Assembly (NCBI RefSeq): GCF_032854445.1 | Contig: NC_088301.1 | Coordinates: 25,342,402-25,406,401, forward strand | Direction of reading: 5' to 3' | DNA from: Liolophura sinensis | Taxonomy: Eukaryota > Mollusca > Polyplacophora > Chitonida > Chitonidae | Length of the DNA: 64,000 bases | Shown: positions 63,393 through 64,000 of the stretch, piece after piece | Position numbering within the stretch: position 1 is the stretch's first letter | Layout: every line of letters begins with the position of its first letter | Program-made: the position numbers and the translations under genes | The notes under the pieces: generated by a model | What the model was told of the DNA's origin: nothing | The model's input: the letters and a program-made list of their open reading frames with translations, nothing else | Databases searched by the model: none

Positions 63393-64000
63393 AGATCCCA
63401 CAACCGTGGCGATCGCGTGTGATTTTAAAAGCTAAGAGGCATTGGGAAAGGGCTCCTCTTAAGGAATAAAGGCAGGTGTGACGTTATTGTTGGGTGATAC
63501 ACCAGTATATTTCCCACTGTGATTTGTGTAAGCTGTTAAAATATATGAGAGTTTAGTTTGATTTTGAGAAAAAGTTTACTGCAGATGGCTGCTATTAGCC
63601 TATCCGCCATATCGAAGGTTAGCTTTGTAAAATGTTGTGATTTTACGTCCAGAAGCAAGAGTTGAACAATGTTAATGCATGACAAGTTGACTTCGCCAAC
63701 TTCACCAGATGAATTTTCAGAAAAAATAGTGTGCTCTTGTATAACCTATAAAATATGTGCTAACCGGAAGTGGTGTAGGCCTTGTTAGAATGTCAGTGTT
63801 TTTTTTTTCCGAAATGTTTAATCATCTGTCAGTTATAAGAGTTTAGTTTGTTTTTGAGAAAAGTTTACTGCAGATGGCTGCTATGAGCCTTTCCACCATA
63901 GCGAAGGTTAGCTTTGCAAAATGTTATGATTTTACGTCCAGAAGCAAGAGTTGAACAATGTTAATGGATGACAAGTTGACTCCGCCAACGTCACCAGATG

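Larger units (their letters stand above)
38245..64000. repeat. Tandem tRNA-Leu array, two convergent isoacceptors per unit
   Basis: Each unit has, left to right, a plus-strand tRNA-Leu(TAG), about 440-450 bp of conserved spacer, a minus-strand tRNA-Leu(AAG), and one to three copies of a roughly 290-bp spacer subrepeat leading to the next plus-strand gene. Unit length is about 1,331-1,342 bp from 50.8 kb on, except the unit ending at 56261 (1,402 bp). I count 17 plus and 15 minus copies. The left edge is near 38245, where spacer similarity starts with ggtgacacaccataatattt. The right edge is outside the window. Open frames of about 63 codons that recur on the minus strand are spacer artefacts. 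Confidence 0.96.

Overview
The window is animal nuclear DNA: spliced genes with GT-AG introns, many tRNA-headed SINEs, minisatellites, a foldback MITE family and a LINE. The two SINE families resemble repeats I know from molluscan genomes, so a mollusc, quite possibly a bivalve, is the best guess. That is inference; no sequence here fixes the species.

Left third (1-17.8 kb). After the end of a 65-bp minisatellite at the window edge and about 1.3 kb of 3' flank, the minus strand carries a complete KRI1 orthologue (ribosome biogenesis). I traced 18 coding exons from an ATG at 17810 to a stop at 1559. They join in phase to 2,244 nt, or 747 residues. Its introns hold SINEs, a 23-bp, a 58-bp and a 29-bp minisatellite, and a possible small MITE.

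Middle (17.8-33.7 kb). Head to head with KRI1, 286 bp away, the plus strand carries PIGG (GPI ethanolamine phosphate transferase 2). Ten exons join cleanly to 871 codons. The 3' end is irregular: exon 11 has an in-frame stop next to its donor, and exon 12 switches frame in its conserved C-terminal motif. PIGG introns carry a 33-bp minisatellite, a repeat that runs over the exon 7 acceptor, SINEs, and two copies of a roughly 0.45-0.5 kb foldback element.

From 33.7 to 38.2 kb is intergenic DNA with SINEs and no recognised gene.

Right (about 38.24-64.0 kb, running off the window). A tandem array carries 32 tRNA-Leu genes or relics: 17 plus-strand copies with anticodon TAG alternating with 15 minus-strand copies with anticodon AAG. 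In each unit (about 1.05-1.4 kb, very regular at about 1,335 bp on the right) the two genes converge. One to three copies of a roughly 290-bp spacer subrepeat sit upstream of the TAG gene. About a dozen copies keep good cloverleaves; many others have mispaired stems or small indels. Block duplications of about 2.09 kb and about 10.2 kb show how the array grew. A 5.18-kb LINE resembling the Tx1/L1 group lies inside the array, 32 bp beyond the 3' end of a tRNA-Leu(AAG) gene and in the same orientation, flanked by a 7-bp target duplication. The array, its spacer subrepeats and the LINE at a tRNA flank are the most interesting part of the window. A second theme is that four minisatellites in KRI1 and PIGG touch or include splice junctions.
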